A stretch of DNA of 64,000 nucleotides from Carnegiea gigantea (Eukaryota; Streptophyta; Magnoliopsida; Caryophyllales; Cactaceae), in assembly GCA_029747015.1 (NCBI GenBank), contig JAKOGI010000003.1, forward strand, positions 825,001 through 889,000. The letters are read 5' to 3'. A model generated the notes under the pieces. That model was not told where the DNA came from, ran no database searches, and saw only the letters and a program-made list of their open reading frames with translations. How positions within the stretch are numbered: the stretch's first letter is position 1; each line of letters opens with the position of its first letter. The translations under genes were made by a program, and so were the position numbers. Positions 1 to 12,907 of the stretch are shown here, piece after piece.

Positions 1-251
1 AAAAAAAAAAAAAGAGAGGCCATGCTCACGTGTGCTTCGAAAGTACAAGTGAACAGGAACATTGCAGAAAATTAAAATAATTTAACAATAAAAGTAACAA
101 AACCAATGGATAAGCATGATTTCTTCTTGAAGATTTGGGGGTGGTTTTGCCACTTGAATTGCTTGGGTCATTCTTCTCTCTCCTGATTCTCTAGCTGGTT
201 GCTGAATTAACCTCCAAATCTTGTTAGAAAAGACATGCGGATAAGTTATTT

Positions 252-1355
252 TCACTTTCTTGGATGCACCATTATTGGAAAACCATGCTTAGGAACAGGG
301 AACGGACCATATTGAATTCCCTCTTCATCTCCTATAGCTTTCCACCTGCAATTTAATTAATCAATATTTAACCATTTCATTTCATTGTCTAATAACATAA
401 CATAAAAAGAATTACAATTAAAGGTGGTTTCATGTCACCTTTCCATGAAATCAATCTTATGTAACATTGACTATTTAGAATCCAATTCATATTTTCTTTT
501 TCTTCCTTTCTTTGCAGTTATAAGCACTTAATTAGTACTAAATGGGATATAGTATTAACCTCTGTTTTCTTTGACTTATTTTGTCTGAACTTGTTCTGAA
601 CTGAACTTATTTGCTGAACTTATTTACTGAACTTTATTTTGAACTTATTCTAAACTTATTAAGAACACATTTATGAACTTTTACTGAACTTATTCTGAAC
701 TTTTGCTAAACGTTGGGCCTGTTCTCTTCGACTTATTTTCAGACAGAATAAGTTCAGTTCAGAATAAGTTTAGTTTAGAAAGTTCAGGATAAGTTCAGAT
801 AAGTTCAGTTCAAAAAGTTCAAAATAATAAGTTTAGTAAAAATAATTTTAGAATAACTTCAGAATAAGTTCAAACAAGTTCAGTTCAGAATAGTTCAGAA
901 TAAGTTCAGTAAATAAAGTTCAGAATAAGTTTAGAAAAGTTTAATTCAGAATAAGTTCAGACAAAATAAGGCAAAGAGAACATACCCTTAATTCTGAACT
1001 GAAGTTATCTGAACTTATTCTTCAAAAAATAAGTCGAAAAGAACGGGTTAACCATATTCGAAATTTATTCATTATTGGAAATAACTTGACTTGAAAAATA
1101 CATCTTTGAGAAAATTAAAAGATTTTGTCTAGATTTTTAATTTTGTTTGAGGGTTTTTTTTAAAGACTTTCTTAATCGATCTTTTTTTTGATTTGCATGT
1201 TTCAACTATCTATATATATGAATGAAACTATAAGTACTATCACATTATCTAACTGTTTGTTGACATTGATGCACCAGCTATTTTTGTCCCCCAAAGAATT
1301 AATTACTTTGTCGCATTTTGCTCAAGGATAAAAGCTGAGACTAACGATATTTCAT

Positions 1356-1394
<39 letters not shown>

Positions 1395-4300
1395 TTGAGA
1401 TCTATCCTTCATCTTATATGAGTTGAGACTAACGATATTTCATCTTCAAAATTATTTAATTAACAAGTGTTACTAATTGAACAAAATGACAGTTTCCTAA
1501 AGATAATATGAATAACTAGAATGTAGAATTAATTTTCACCTAATTTTATATCTCAATTTAAAATCTCGAAAAAATTGCAACCAATGATTGTAAACTAGGA
1601 CCATCACATATTTTGGACCACTAATTAACAACAATTTACTTTAGGCCATTCATATATTAGGGCCACTGAGCAATTTCTCCTAAGCCACTAAGCTCAAGTA
1701 GCTGATATCAATCAACAAGAAAAAAAGAAAAGTACATGGTTTTGACTCCATATTAGACCATGTATAGTTGCATAGCATCCACATGGACAGATAGTAGATT
1801 CCCATAATAGGGAGAGGTCGCCCCCACCCCAAATAAAGAACCCCTTAAACACCTCAAATGTTAGATCATTTCATTTCCAAGGCTCAAAGATTAAGAAAAA
1901 TCAGTGATTGGTGGTCCTTTTGGGTCCTGAATAATTATAAAGTCCTTGACAATAATTGTACTGTCTACAGTAAGAAATGACGCAATCTTTTTTGCATGAT
2001 TCTTTACCATGCAAGTATGTAAACCTAAAACTCCCCACCATCCTGTTCTTCTTTTCAGCAAGAAAAAGACACTTATGCTTCAAATTTGTAGCCGGGTCAT
2101 TTTGGAACGAACTTTAGTTAACCAGTTTCACGTTAAATTAACACAAATAGATAGGTCATTTAGATCACGCCGTCTCGGCTTAGGTTAAGATTATTTTGAA
2201 ATCTAATGTGAAATGTCTGATAAAGTTATGATCGTTCGTAAAAGAAGAAAATAGCATAGAGAGACAGAGATACCTATAGGTGGTGGTGAGATGGTGGAGG
2301 AAGATGAGCATTTCAAGCTTAGCCAGCTCGCTGCCCGGACAAGAGTGAACTCCATTTCCAAAAGGCATGAAAGTGTTTGGTCTTGGAGGCACCTACACCA
2401 CACAAAATTTACCAAAAAACAATTAAGACCTCTTAATTAACCCCTTAATTAGCTCAGCCAAAAAAATTAACCCCTTAAATTTTCCCATAAAGTAGCTTGT
2501 GATGGTGTGCCACAGTCTAAATTCAGCAACAACGAAGGGTTGAAAACAAATGATAAATCCAAAGCTAAGTCACGTGCTAAGATAGTGGTAGAAGATCTCA
2601 TTTTTCTGTTAAAAAAAAAAAGGGTCCCTAAACAGAGGAAGATTCATACATCAAAGACAATGACACAAGCAAAGCGACCCTACCAAAGATAGTATGGGAA
2701 TTGTTAACCATATATTTTCAATCACCCCTTTAAACCCTTAGCAAAAGCCCAAAATACTGAAGTACCCTAGTATTTACTAAATCACCCCCACCTTTCCACG
2801 CTCTCAATCATCAATATTCTTCCCCAAAACAAGGCTAGTAATTTTTCCCCCCCCCCCCCTTGTTACTACTCAAATGGAAAATTTAGGTAAGTTTTACTAG
2901 TGGAACTGATATTTAGTGATTTAATTTATCCATCTACAACCGGATCCGTTTGAGTTTTTAATTGGTTTAGCTATTTATTTTTCATCAATTTTTATGAGAC
3001 TTTTTGTGACGACTTTAGTAACTCAGAGTAAAATTAAGACATGTTCATTAAAGATAGCTAGTATGAACGATAATATTTGTTACTACCTTTTTTTGTGCAT
3101 GAAAAAGATAATTTAGTTGGAACTTTGAGTTGGAGCATGTGATGCAAAAGTTGGACATAAAGGAAGATGCTATGACTTAATTAGCAAACTGGTCCATATA
3201 TATGATCGAACAAAAAAGAGAAATGTACCTCAAATCTTGACGGGTCAAATTTTTCAGGCTGAGGGAAGAAGTCAGCACAATGATGGATGCTCCTAAACAG
3301 GGGAAGGACCTTCCACCCTTTGGGTATCACATACCCTTCAAACTCTACATCATGGACTGCTTCCCTGAATGTAAATGATAGTATGCTTGCTGTTCTCAAC
3401 GTCTCTTGAATCACCTATAATAATTATTGCAAATTAACAATTAATGTTACGTCAATTGTACTTTTCAAGATTTATATTTAAAAAGAAGATCATCCCATTA
3501 CGATTCAATCTTTTCATACACGATAATTTAATTTTATAGAGATCGACTTTCACTGATCTACAGACCAGTCTGTTTTTACTAGTAAAACAATTTAACATTT
3601 GTGTTTCTTAATGTTACTTCATACCATGACAATTTTGGAACAGACAGTCTTATCCGATCATCATCGACAATGTATAGAATAATGTAGATTTGAGGGGGGA
3701 TGCTGGATGCATGGGCAAAGAGCCAAAATCAAAGACAAATTCGTACCCGGGTGGTCAAAGGCATGTTCCTGGTATCCTCCCACGTAAGTCCACGGTTAGC
3801 CTCCCTTCGTTTTTGTCTAATGCCTTGTTGTTCCTTCTGTAGGTCCACAAATATAAAATTAAATTACAATCACATTTTTTAACTGAAAAATTGTAATGGC
3901 CGGCGAGAAGGATCGACTTAGATGCATTCAAAACAATAATGTAATCTCAACAATTTCTGAGCCACATAATGGTGCACAAATATCTGCCTTCTAGTATATT
4001 TTATCATCACAAGGAACTCTTTCTTTAATTTTTTATTTAATTTGCTGCTTCGAAAATACAAAATGGGTAGCTTGAAAGCGTCTTGGTTAAGCACGTAAGC
4101 ATTAAGAAGTAGAATTTGAATACAAAAATACTACCAATTTTGTAAACATTTGCTCATATTCCGAGTGAGAATATTATGATGGATCGGATTCGAATAAAGT
4201 GAGAAAATAATGTTATAAAGAATCCAATAGTATATTTAAAGGCCCACAATCCCGGCCAAATCATATATTGATATTCTCGAATTAAACAGATATATATAAA

Positions 4301-6091
4301 TTAAATGATGAAGATCTAGAAAATCTAAGGGGAGGAAAAAGATTATGCACCATGACAGCATCGAGGAGGCCTTGATTGTCATGCAAGTACTTGAGAATCC
4401 ATGTGAGTACACTTGCGGTCGTATCATGGGCGGCAAATATCACTCCAATAATATTATCAGCAATTTGAGAATCACTTAATTGGTAATTACTAGTTGTTTT
4501 ATGGTCTCTAGATTTCAATAATATTCCTAATAATCCTCCTTCGACATTCTTGCGTGCCCTTCTCTTGGCTATTAGCTTCCTCAAGGTCTCATTTAGAAGC
4601 TTCCTTGCCTGAAAACCATTGATTTCAAAGAAAAGAACAAAAACGACATATTAGTTAAAAAATAATCACATTAGAAGTCGTTATTGTTGTATTAGTTAAA
4701 AAGTTGTATCTATTTTAAATTAAACAGCTAAGATATTTATGTAAAATTAAATAGTTAATTTTAAGACTAAAGCTTGCTAGAAAATGTCACTTCAAGATAT
4801 AAGATCGAGCACTAAAAAATGATACGGACAAAGTATAAGAAAATGTCACTTCATTGTATATAAGAGCACTAAAAATGATATGGACCGGTTTATGACAATT
4901 TAGGCAAGAACCATTTAATTACTTCTGGCTCTATTCCTTCCATCCCCCCCCCCCCCCCAAAAAAAAGGTGAGCGATAATATAATATATTACTCCTAGAGA
5001 ACTCAAAGGGCATTTAGTTATTTTAGACCAATACAATTACAGAACCAGGTATACACAGCTGTGGTTGTGACTTAAAGCAGGGTTGATGAAGACCTTATTT
5101 TATTTGTTCTCTTTTTGTTCAATTAGTATGTTATGAAAATCAAGTACAACTAACTAGCTAGTTACCTTCATAGCTTTGTGGTAAGGAGTTCCAGGGAAAT
5201 TCAAAGGCATGGAATTGTAGCCCTTCTCCAAGCATTGATACAAATTCTTGATCCCTTCCATCTCCAATTCCCTCTCGTATCCAAAGACTGATATCACAGC
5301 GACATCGAACGCATACTGAAATAAGTATACAAGTTTACTTCACGTGAGATATGATCCCTAACTAGGTAGTACTGCTATTACTGTATTGATATTTACAGGC
5401 CAATTAACTATTTAATACCAATCAATATTTAAAACGACTGATATAAACAGAACTGTTAAAATTTATGACTGAACATTTTACCAACTAAGCTAGCTAGCTA
5501 GCTAGCTAGCTGGCTGGCTAACAACCAAATATTTAAAAGAGGTAAGAATACCTTTTTCATTTCATGTAAAGTATTGATGGTTTTGTTCTCCCAAGAGGGA
5601 AGGAGGTTGAGAACAATGTGATCAATTTGAGAGACAGAGTCTCTAATGGAAGAGGGAAGGAAGGAAGCTTGAAGAAGCTTCTTGAGCCTGGAGTGATACT
5701 CTCCTTGGTGAAAGAAGAGCGCCTCGGGACCGATCATCTTCTCCTTGGAAGGTGGGTATGTGGGTTTGAAGAGATGGGCTTTGGTCACCAACACAAGCTT
5801 AGCTGCTTCGGGGCTCGAAATCATCACACAAGGGCACCCCAATATGTGAGTCTTGAATATGTCTCCATACCTCTTTTGCCTTGTTGAGAAGAAGGAGTTG
5901 GGGTTCTCTGTGTAGAGCTTGAGAGTCTCTCCTAGGTAGGGGAGACCCATTGACCCTGGTGGGAGGAGCCTATTTTTGTCTTTTAACTTCGGGCGGAGAA
6001 GATGCCGCCATAGAAATAGGGTGAAGAGTATTATGGCAAAAATGGTTGTGTAGAGAGGAGAAACAACTAGAACAAGGAGAGGGTTTTGCAT
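252..6091 (-). CDS. CYP707A: Abscisic acid 8'-hydroxylase, cytochrome P450 CYP707A family (7 exons)
   Basis: Exons on the minus strand: 6091-5552, 5315-5166, 4608-4351, 3836-3747, 3414-3229, 2392-2274 and 345-252. All introns are GT-AG; exons 1-5 end in phase 0 and exon 6 splits an Arg codon. The joined frame is open for 478 residues, normal for CYP707A. Seen: a hydrophobic N-terminal anchor (about residues 5-28), the proline hinge [15 protein letters not shown], the I-helix AAHDTTAS, the K-helix ETLR, FDPSRF, and the heme loop [13 protein letters not shown]. Stretches such as [19 protein letters not shown] and SFTFREAV are typical of CYP707A. Family knowledge: ER-bound monooxygenase that 8'-hydroxylates abscisic acid, which then becomes phaseic acid, the main ABA-inactivation route. 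The ATG at 6091 is the first after the TATA box. The I-helix His is usually Arg in relatives, and the C-terminus ([10 protein letters not shown]) is short. Exon 4 (30 codons) and the last exon are short and easily missed. The paralogue number cannot be assigned. Confidence 0.95.
560..1047. mobile_element. Nested palindromic MITE pair inside the last CYP707A intron
   Basis: The outer element (about 560-1047) has inverted ends: CTGTTTTCTTTGACTTATTT on the left and, in reverse complement on the right, CCCGTTCTTTTCGACTTATT. A second element of the same family (about 715-987) lies inside it, with ends GGCCTGTTCTCTTCGACTTA and TATGTTCTCTTTGCCTTATT. The interior is dense in AAGTTCAG/CTGAACTT repeats in opposite orientations, so the whole can fold back. 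No coding capacity. Relatives occur near 11.9 and 53.15 kb. Family name unknown; target duplications were not resolved. Confidence 0.65.
1356..1394. repeat. Compound (CT)n(AT)n microsatellite
   Basis: A CT dinucleotide run passes directly into an AT run, within the last CYP707A intron. Confidence 0.9.
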
Positions 6092-6175
6092 GGTTGTGTT
6101 TTTTCTTTTTTGACAATTGATCAGTGTTGCGGTGGGAGATGGGGGAGTGAAGTTAAGGGCAGGTGGACTGGGGGG

Positions 6176-6183
6176 TTTATATA
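6176..6183 (-). promoter_or_regulatory. TATA box of the CYP707A gene
   Basis: The minus strand reads TATATAAA here, 85-92 bp upstream of the CYP707A ATG. No other ATG lies between the box and the start codon, which supports the chosen start. The predicted 5' leader is CT- and A-rich. Transcription start is inferred, not seen. Confidence 0.65.
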
Positions 6184-6191
6184 GAAACAAG

Positions 6192-9100
6192 TTTAGAGAG
6201 AGAAAGAAGAGAGAGAAACAGGGTAGGGGCCGATGAGGGTTGCATGAAAGGCGTCACCGTGGGTTTTCGAGCACTTTGCTTGTCCCTGTTCTCTTTCTCT
6301 CTCTAATTAGCAAGCTCAAATCCTACCTTGATGATTAGCCTAACTTATAATTTATTTATTTTTTTGTCTCTTGGCCTCTATCTTATCAGAGTTGAGCTAC
6401 TACTGCCGCTGGCTCATAATAAGTAAAATTCTCTCATCATATTTTTTTTTCATTCACAAAATTTAAGTTCTAGACTTTGTTTCAGGTGAATAATCGCGAA
6501 GCTACTTAAACCAATTTATATTGCTATTAGCCTAACTTATAATATTATAGTGTTTGGTTGATTTAGGTGCGCAATAATGAATATATGTTGCTCCATATGG
6601 AAATCATTAAATTAGTTGGGAAACACTAAGACGAAAATGACAAATTTCTTTGCCTTGTGGTTCATATTCTAATTCACAAATTTCCTCGTGTGTACGTGCA
6701 TTGTCTGATAACATGTATTGTCATAGTCATCTTCTGAAAAGATTAATCGCCAATTGGATTTTGATTTAACAACCAACCACTTAGGTATTGTCGCGATTTA
6801 TACGATTTTAAAAATTTTATATAAAGTTAATTTGTAGATTTTTTTCCGTAAGAATATAACACCTACACATTAGATCCTGCAATTTCAATGAATTCTTTTA
6901 TTTTCACGTTCTATGACAAATTAATTACGAATATTTAGATTGATACTACAGAGATTATCATTGAATATTTATACACTTAAATCTTATGTTAACTTGTGTG
7001 CTAGCCATTCTGCATCTCTGCTACATAGATTAAAGGATTTTACTTTGAGATATATTTATATATATTTGTGATCATTATCCCAATATATTTGTGATAATTA
7101 TCGCTCCTTGTTATTTATAATTTAACTATTCTATATATAAATTCAATTGGTTTTTAAGAATCTGTTCAATTATTTCTCATATGTCAATTTAATGTGGAGA
7201 GGCAAGTTGATATATAATTATCTCAACAATTAATGCAATGATGAGTTTGATCTTTGGCAAATACATACAAACACTCCATAGTCATATTTGGAGAAACATT
7301 TATTTGCTTATGTACATATTCAGTTCGCTAGAACCATATGTCAAAGTGTAGGGTGTCTTGTCGTTTGTCAACCATTATATTTCTTATAGCTAAGAAGCTA
7401 AGATATCATAAATTACTTAACATCATACATCATTCAATTTATCGAAATTATATGATACAAAAACGAGCATCTTTTTCTAGAATAGTACAACTATAACTTT
7501 TGATGTGATCATATTCACAAACTTCAGTATAGATATCCTAAATTTATTTGATATGAGGTTTAGAAATTTTGTTTATTGAATTACTAATGTCAATTTTTCA
7601 CGGATATCAGCTAAGCATGTGATATGAAATGGATTCTCACCAACAAATTGACCTCTCACAAATGTGTAATTTTGTGAAGACAATCGTATTCGAAATGTAG
7701 TTATTCCATTTACACATTCAAGTATTGTGGGTACTCTAATTTATGTGATGTGAGGTCTGGTCGGCAGAATCTAATTTATTCGTGTCAATTTTTCAATAGA
7801 TGTTGACCGGATTTATTAACGAGAGAACTAAAATGACTTTTATGGATTTATGACAATAATTTGAATATATGGAAAAGTTGGACCACATTTGATCCCTTCA
7901 GTGGTTGATCAACACAAGTATGTTTCTCAACTCTAGGAGGACAAACGAATAGCGCGTACTTAGCTGGAAAAACCTACCAAACAAGTTGTACAACAAGCAC
8001 TTGTAGTGATTGGAAAACACGTACACATACTCAAAGAAACTGAACTAAGTGTAAAAAACATGCTTCTAGAATTGTTCTACACAAAAATTGGTCTTCAAAG
8101 ACAAAAGAAATTAAACGAAGGACACCAATAAATGTTTACAAGATGAAAAACACTTGGTCGCAAACAGGCAGAGGGTCCACCAAAATCACTGTGGACAGGA
8201 TTAGAGTGCCATGTTTTACATGTTTTGTGGGTAAAATTAGAGGCGTAAATGCCCAAACTTAGGGCTAATTAATTAAATCAACCACAAACTGTCTTTGAAT
8301 AAACCTTTGGATCATCATAGTATGTGTGTCTGTCAACTAAGAAAAATATTAGATGATGTGCGAAGCCATCAACAATATATATGAATAATGATGAAGTGGT
8401 AACATTTAAGTCGATTTCAAATATTAATTCAACGTCAAAAGTTTTGGTTGGACAATTCAGCAAACCAAGTGGCGTGGTTCATCCACAATGAAGTGGAGGT
8501 AACATTACAAATATGCATATATTTGACTCTTTATCTTTCTAAAATTAAGTAATACTAAATATTTTAATGAATTGTTTATTTTAAAGCTTTTAAGGACTTT
8601 GGTACATATTAAAGTTGTTTTTCTAGTAACGGTGTACATCTGTTGTCCAACATTACTGCGCATTTGTCTCTGCTATTTGAGTAGAATTATGCTTTCAGTT
8701 AAAATTTTAGCGCGCATCTATTGTTGTTGTTGTTATTGTTGAAAGCATATATAGTACACAAATGCTTTCTCCAAAGAAAATATCTACATTGAAAAGAGTA
8801 GGTTAGCGACTTAGGATGACATCTACATAGTGGCAAAAACAATTGAAGGACAAAAATATCTTTGCGCATACATTTCTATTTTGAAAAGTATGTCCAAATA
8901 ATACAGATCATGAGTACAGGTATCATTCTTGAGCTTGACTAAAAATACACGAGTGCTCTTAAACAATTGGATGGTAGTTTATAACACATTCAGCAAGCTA
9001 AGTAATACATATAAAGCCTAAAGACCTAATTATTTAATCAGATTTGCAAAGTATCTTATGATTCTATGTTGATGTGCCTGTCTTATCTATCTAATACTCC

Positions 9101-9282
9101 TAATAAAAGAGAAATGGCTATCTCTTGTCTATCTAATAATAATATGTGACGTAGTATTCCTCCAAAGTGTTGGTCCCTTAATGTTGACGGTTGTTGCATT
9201 ATTTTTGTTTGGTAACATAATCCAAGTTTAGTTGGAAAAGTCCTTGACGTTGAAGATATTTATAAGAGCAAGCAATAATTAA

Positions 9283-9290
<8 letters not shown>
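6192..9290. other. Intergenic region upstream of CYP707A, no gene seen
   Basis: About 3 kb of AT-rich sequence. The first few hundred bases are presumably the CYP707A promoter. No open frame here has recognisable similarity or domain features, and no RNA gene was seen. Short open frames such as one near 8278-8463 (minus) look like chance. Confidence 0.5.

Positions 9291-9347
<57 letters not shown>
9291..9347. repeat. (TA)n microsatellite
   Basis: An uninterrupted TA dinucleotide tract of about 50 bp after a short TG run. The low-complexity Ile-Tyr open frame over it is an artefact. Confidence 0.95.
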
Positions 9348-9352
<5 letters not shown>

Positions 9353-9681
9353 CTAGGAGGATAAAGTCATTAATTGGTAAAATTAGGCTTACGAGATTGA
9401 ATATATATGAAATTGGAGGGTCGGCATGCACATATATGCATATTTCGAGCCCCGCGTAAAGAAAAGGTAGGCAGGTATTTTGCAATGTGTGATGAAGTGA
9501 CGAGTTTAGAGTAGCACGCATGCATGCATGGTAGTTAGTTGGTAGCTTTAGCCTCCCAACAATGGAAAGATGGTAGATCAGCTACAGTTACGTGCTTTCT
9601 GCGCCAAAAATGACACCTATAATCAATTAAGACAAAATTTGCTGTCTTGTTTATACATGTTTAAAAATTGATATATTTATA

Positions 9682-9965
9682 CAACAATTAACTCAACTAA
9701 AAGTTTAATTGATGGTTAAAGGCCCAAAAGTATGTTTTTATACTCTAACACAACACCTCACGTGAATCCCTTTTAGGTTTGAAGCGTAAATTCTGCAAAT
9801 GTTTCTCATATCTTACGTAATAAATTAATGGGGATTGCATGCTGAGATTTGAACTCGATACCTCTTGTTCATAGAGGCTTTAATACGATGTTTAAGAATC
9901 AATTCAACCAAAAACTTAAGCTGATGATTAAAAGTCGAGGAACATGTTTTTATACTATAACAATA
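9682..9965 (-). repeat. 208-bp-unit dispersed repeat, one full and one partial unit
   Basis: A unit beginning near TTAACTCAACTAAAAG recurs 208 bp later (GTTTAAGAATCAATTCAACC at about 9890). It carries ACACCTCACGTGAATCCC and AGGCTTTAATACGATG. The same family forms the tandem/inverted cluster at 41.3-42.1 kb, where the unit junction reads CTCTGATATCAT, close to a primer-binding-site complement. Possibly from a small non-autonomous LTR element; no coding frame. Confidence 0.6.
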
Positions 9966-10848
9966 TTACGTACTAGATGAATAAAAAAATTATTAGAATT
10001 AGTGGTATGAAAGTCATTATAACGATAACTGAAATTATTTAGCAGTCTTAAACTCGTGTTACTTTTAAGGAGACCAATTATAATAGACATGTGAAAAAAT
10101 TTTAAATTATTTATATAGAACAATTTAAAACGATATAATTTTGCCAAGTTATTCCTTCTTGATCATAAAATTATGTGTGCAGTTCTTCTTTAGCCAATAA
10201 GTTAATTTGTTAGAATGGGGGTTTTTCTTTTTTATTTTTTGGGATCGGTTGTTAAAAAGTGAGCAAAATCTCTATACTAACAAATTCTCCAGACAAACTT
10301 TTTGAATGCATGAGCTCGGGCGTGGAAAAGGGGGCTCTTAATTTGTGGTTGTCAAAAGAGCAGAAGAATAAGAGGAGATAGCCAGCCGCTCTGCGGATTC
10401 CTCAGCAAATTACACGTGACAAGTTCTGGAGTAACTACGTACAATACTTGAACTCCTCTTATCCTCCCACGTCGCCTTTTTCTCTTTCTCTTTCTCCTCC
10501 TCCTCCTCTGATGATGATCATCATCATGACCAGTAAAATTATTTTTTTTCCTGGGAAAGAATGAATTGAAGTAGACAATATTCATGATATGCGGGCAAGT
10601 CGTTGATCCCCCAAACTCCTGATGATCATATACACATTTATGACAATCTAATGTGCGTGTTTCTTCCTAAACTTTTCTCAGCAGCTCACACGAGAGAGAG
10701 AGAATCAGAAAAGTGCTAAGAGATGTCAGCCATGGGTGGCCACTTATATTACATACTACTGGGAATTAATGGATTAATATTGATGGATCTGATTCTCATA
10801 ATCATCAGTTGTTATTTAGGTTGACCCTTTGGGAAATAGTTTGAGCTA

Positions 10849-10850
<2 letters not shown>

Positions 10851-10896
<46 letters not shown>
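10851..10896. repeat. (TA)n microsatellite
   Basis: Pure TA dinucleotide tract of about 45 bp. Confidence 0.95.
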
Positions 10897-10898
<2 letters not shown>

Positions 10899-11447
10899 CA
10901 TCCTGATCAGAACACTGAAAACATGCAAAATCTCCTATCATATGTACTGTGCAGGAGAGTCATTGTTCAATGGAAGTAGCGCCGACTCAGCGCCTCTGAT
11001 ACCAAAACTCCTTAGCTACCATCTTCTTTGTTTTGTTTTGTTTTGTTTTGTTTTTATGAGTGTATATTATCTAAAATAAATACCAAAAAAGTATAGACCA
11101 GTGAAATAATTTCCTACATGCATATGATTTCCGTTCAATACCCCAAAATACATAATACTGTTGCTGAAACCTACTGAATATTATATCTTTACTAAATCTC
11201 CTATCATACTTTCAAAAATATATCTTCGCAAAAGTTATTTAAGTATATTCATTTGATATAAACTTTATATAACAACCTCAGATCAATAATGTATGGTATA
11301 TTTCTTAAAAGCTTGTACTGATAAAAGTAAGATACATATACCTTGGCCATCACTCATTCAATATAAATTACTGTAGAACTGTAGCATCACTCATCAGTGG
11401 CAATCTGTATTGGGTCATCAATCTTAGCTTCCTTTTATTTTTATTTT

Positions 11448-11455
11448 TATTATTG

Positions 11456-11507
<52 letters not shown>

Positions 11508-11512
11508 CATCA
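11448..11512. repeat. (ATT)n trinucleotide microsatellite
   Basis: ATT/TTA repeat of roughly twenty units, flanked by TTTTA-rich sequence and ending in ATCATC. Confidence 0.9.
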
Positions 11513-11912
11513 TCTTGGAGGGGGATGGGTAAGCTTCATTGGGTCATCATAGTTCATTGAAAAGATATTTCTGGAAACAGCACATATATAAATATACACT
11601 GCTACGCATGCATAGTAAAATACATGCATAGTATGATTGTCGATCGTGTAACTTATCCACTGATTGATCTTAGAGCTTACAGCAACATTTATCGGAAAAA
11701 ATGCCTTACCATCGGTGCTATCTCATTACTTGTCCGCTGTCCCCACTCCTGCAAATTGATAACGGGCAAGGGCAATTTTTTTCTTTATTAATTATTTGTT
11801 TAATTCATATGAGACCTTTGTTTCAAGCAATTAAGCCTATCTGCCTATGATTTTATTTAAACATTTTTTAAAAACCAAAAACATCTTAAAAATAAATTAC
11901 AAGCCTTTTAAA

Positions 11913-12252
11913 CTCTGTTCTCTTTGATTTATTTTATCTGAACTTATTTTGAACTGAACTTATCTGAATTTATTCTAAACTTATTTACTGAACTTATTTA
12001 CTGAACTTATTTCGAACTTATTTTGAATTTATTCTAAACTTATTAAGAACAAATTTATAAATTTGCTAAACTGATTATAAACTTATTTTAATTTATTTAC
12101 TAAACTTATCCTGAATTTATTTTGAACTTAACTTATCTGAACTTATTTTTCAAAAAATAAGTCGAAGAGAACATGACCTAAGTTTTAAAAATAAGTTTAG
12201 ATAAGTTTAGTTTAAAATAAGTTCACACAATAAATCGGAGAAAACAGGACAT
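11913..12252. mobile_element. MITE of the AAGTTCAG/CTGAACTT family
   Basis: Begins with CTCTGTTCTCTTTGATTTAT and contains many CTGAACTTATTT-like units. It then shows AAAAAATAAGTCGAAGAGAAC at about 12154-12174, and a second inverted terminus (AATAAATCGGAGAAAACAGG) near 12230-12249. Same family as the nested pair in the CYP707A intron. No coding potential; the two right ends suggest two overlapping insertions. Confidence 0.55.
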
Positions 12253-12907
12253 TATATATACAAGTATATTATATTTATGTCTTCAAAGATATTCTGATTC
12301 CTCCCTCACCTCCCAGGCCCCATACAAGGATAGATGCCTATTTAACTTGACCTTATTTCTACAATCTAGACTTCGCATATAGGGCAAAAACTTTTCGATT
12401 CTCATTGTATTATTAGTTGCCATAAATAGCGACATGCAATATATGTACAGCCCCCAACCCCACCCCCCACCCGCCAAAAAACCCAAAAAAAAAAAAAAAA
12501 AAAAAACCTCGCAGAATACATGTAGCACCTTCAAATATAATTGGAAGATGATTGAAGTATTTGGTGCACTCCTTAGTTTTCTTGATTATTCATCATTGTG
12601 AAAATTTTGCTACTTTTCATTACTTACTAGTAATTTTAACAGCTACGAGGGGCAAACATATATGCACCGGTAATTTATATGGCTCCTTGTTCCATGTCAA
12701 AGTCTGTACTTCGCTTTAGGACGAGGCTGTTTTTTTTTTTGGGGGGGGGGAGTTAGTCTTGTTAGCTTTTTTAAAAGCTCACATTGAGTTTTTTAATATA
12801 TTTTGATGAAAGATAAAAAGGGATTAATCAATTGACATATTCATCATATTATAATTAATGATCTTAATAATTGTTATTGTTTAAATGTGTTATATTTTTG
12901 AAGTAGA

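Noticed and set aside
5618..5887. Plus-strand 89-codon frame
   Set aside because: Lies antisense to CYP707A exon 1 with no recognisable features; a shadow frame.
6092..6190. N-terminal extension of the CYP707A frame upstream of the ATG
   Set aside because: It begins at a TTG codon, overlaps the TATA box and has no ATG. The family start fits the ATG at 6091.
9279..9521. Frame with long Ile-Tyr repeats
   Set aside because: Translation of a TA microsatellite; the same holds for frames at 13802-14044 and 55846-56106.
10987..11020. CGCCTCTGATACCAAAACTC as a primer binding site
   Set aside because: Similar to a tRNA-iMet PBS complement, but no LTR edge or retrotransposon domain lies next to it.
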